In this document: in pieces, positions 5,385 to 5,723 of the stretch
Numbering within the stretch: position 1 is the stretch's first letter
Layout of the letters: each line of letters begins with the position of its first letter
NCBI GenBank assembly: GCA_023441125.1
Contig: JAEZQV010000153.1
Span: forward strand, 1 to 5,723
DNA: 5,723 nucleotides
Reading direction: 5' to 3'
DNA from: Bacillota bacterium
GTDB lineage: Bacteria; Bacillota_C; Negativicutes; Sporomusales; Sporomusaceae
Translations under genes and position numbers: made by a program
The notes under the pieces: model-generated
What the model saw: only the letters and a program-made list of their open reading frames with translations
The model's database searches: none
What the model was told of the DNA's origin: nothing

Positions 5385-5723
5385 TTGGTAAAAGTGATTG
5401 CTATCGCCAATCAAAAGGGAGGAGTAGGTAAAACGACGACTGCGGTCAATTTAGCTGCCTGTGTGGCTGAATTGGGTAAGAAAGTTTTACTTATTGACAT
5501 TGATCCGCAGGGTAACTCTACCAGTGGGTTGGGTTTCAATAAAGGAATAATTAAGCGCTGCGTATATGATGCTTTGGTCAATGACATTCCCGTGGAATCC
5601 ATTGTTGTTCAGACGGAAATTGCCAATTTGACGCTTTTGCCGGCTACCATTCAATTGGCAGGCGCTGAAATTGAGCTGGTATCGATGATGTCGCGGGAGG
5701 GAAAACTGAAACGGGCTCTGGAT
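5385..5723 (+). CDS. soj: chromosome partitioning ATPase Soj/ParA, N-terminal part (truncated by window edge)
   Basis: Soj is a ParA-type deviant Walker ATPase. It binds DNA as an ATP dimer and works with Spo0J/ParB in origin segregation and regulation of DnaA. The 113 residues in the window include the deviant Walker A KGGVGKTT at 11-18 (signature K11, catalytic K16), the Walker A' strand [10 protein letters not shown] at 35-44 with D40, and the segment [15 protein letters not shown] at 85-99, near-identical in B. subtilis Soj. I chose TTG 5385 because GAGGTG at 5372-5377 lies seven bases upstream and because residue numbering then coincides with B. subtilis Soj (G12, K16, D40). The reading frame is open to the edge, so the remaining roughly 140 residues, and probably spo0J/parB, lie beyond. 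MinD-like ATPases share the Walker motifs but not this overall resemblance. Confidence 0.95.
   Translation, partial: MVKVIAIANQKGGVGKTTTAVNLAACVAELGKKVLLIDIDPQGNSTSGLGFNKGIIKRCVYDALVNDIPVESIVVQTEIANLTLLPATIQLAGAEIELVSMMSREGKLKRALD

Overview
The window looks like a piece of a Bacillota (Firmicutes) chromosome, probably close to the replication origin. Its two ends carry chromosome-organisation genes on the + strand. On the left is a complete Noc (nucleoid occlusion protein) gene, and on the right is the first third of a Soj/ParA gene that runs off the edge. Both resemble the Bacillus subtilis proteins in motif order and residue spacing. A split cobalamin-dependent methionine synthase fits an anaerobic lineage such as Negativicutes or Clostridia, but the window alone does not fix the taxon.

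Layout. Positions 1-48 hold the end of an upstream region with a possible -10 box. noc occupies 49-975 (+). A strong hairpin terminator at 1013-1063 separates it from three genes on the - strand, read from right to left: a stand-alone MetH activation-domain protein (5134-4445), a MetH lacking that domain (4448-2085), and an ADP-ribosylglycohydrolase family protein (1983-1063). The first two overlap by ATGA and together rebuild a full-length methionine synthase. The third follows after about 100 bp with no obvious terminator or promoter between, so it may be co-transcribed. The 250-bp divergent region 5135-5384 contains a convincing - strand promoter for the met genes, two inverted repeats and the soj ribosome binding site. 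soj starts with TTG at 5385.

How the genes work together. MetH transfers a methyl group from methyltetrahydrofolate to homocysteine through cobalamin, and the activation protein should re-methylate oxidised cobalamin with S-adenosylmethionine. Noc and Soj belong to chromosome segregation and division-site control and have no known link to methionine synthesis. The met block therefore looks like metabolic cargo sitting between two genes that lie close together in B. subtilis.

The most interesting sequence-level signal is a 13/14 match to the Noc binding site consensus inside the noc reading frame. I found no mobile element, CRISPR array, tRNA, rRNA, parS site or riboswitch, and no clear sign of a wholly new system.
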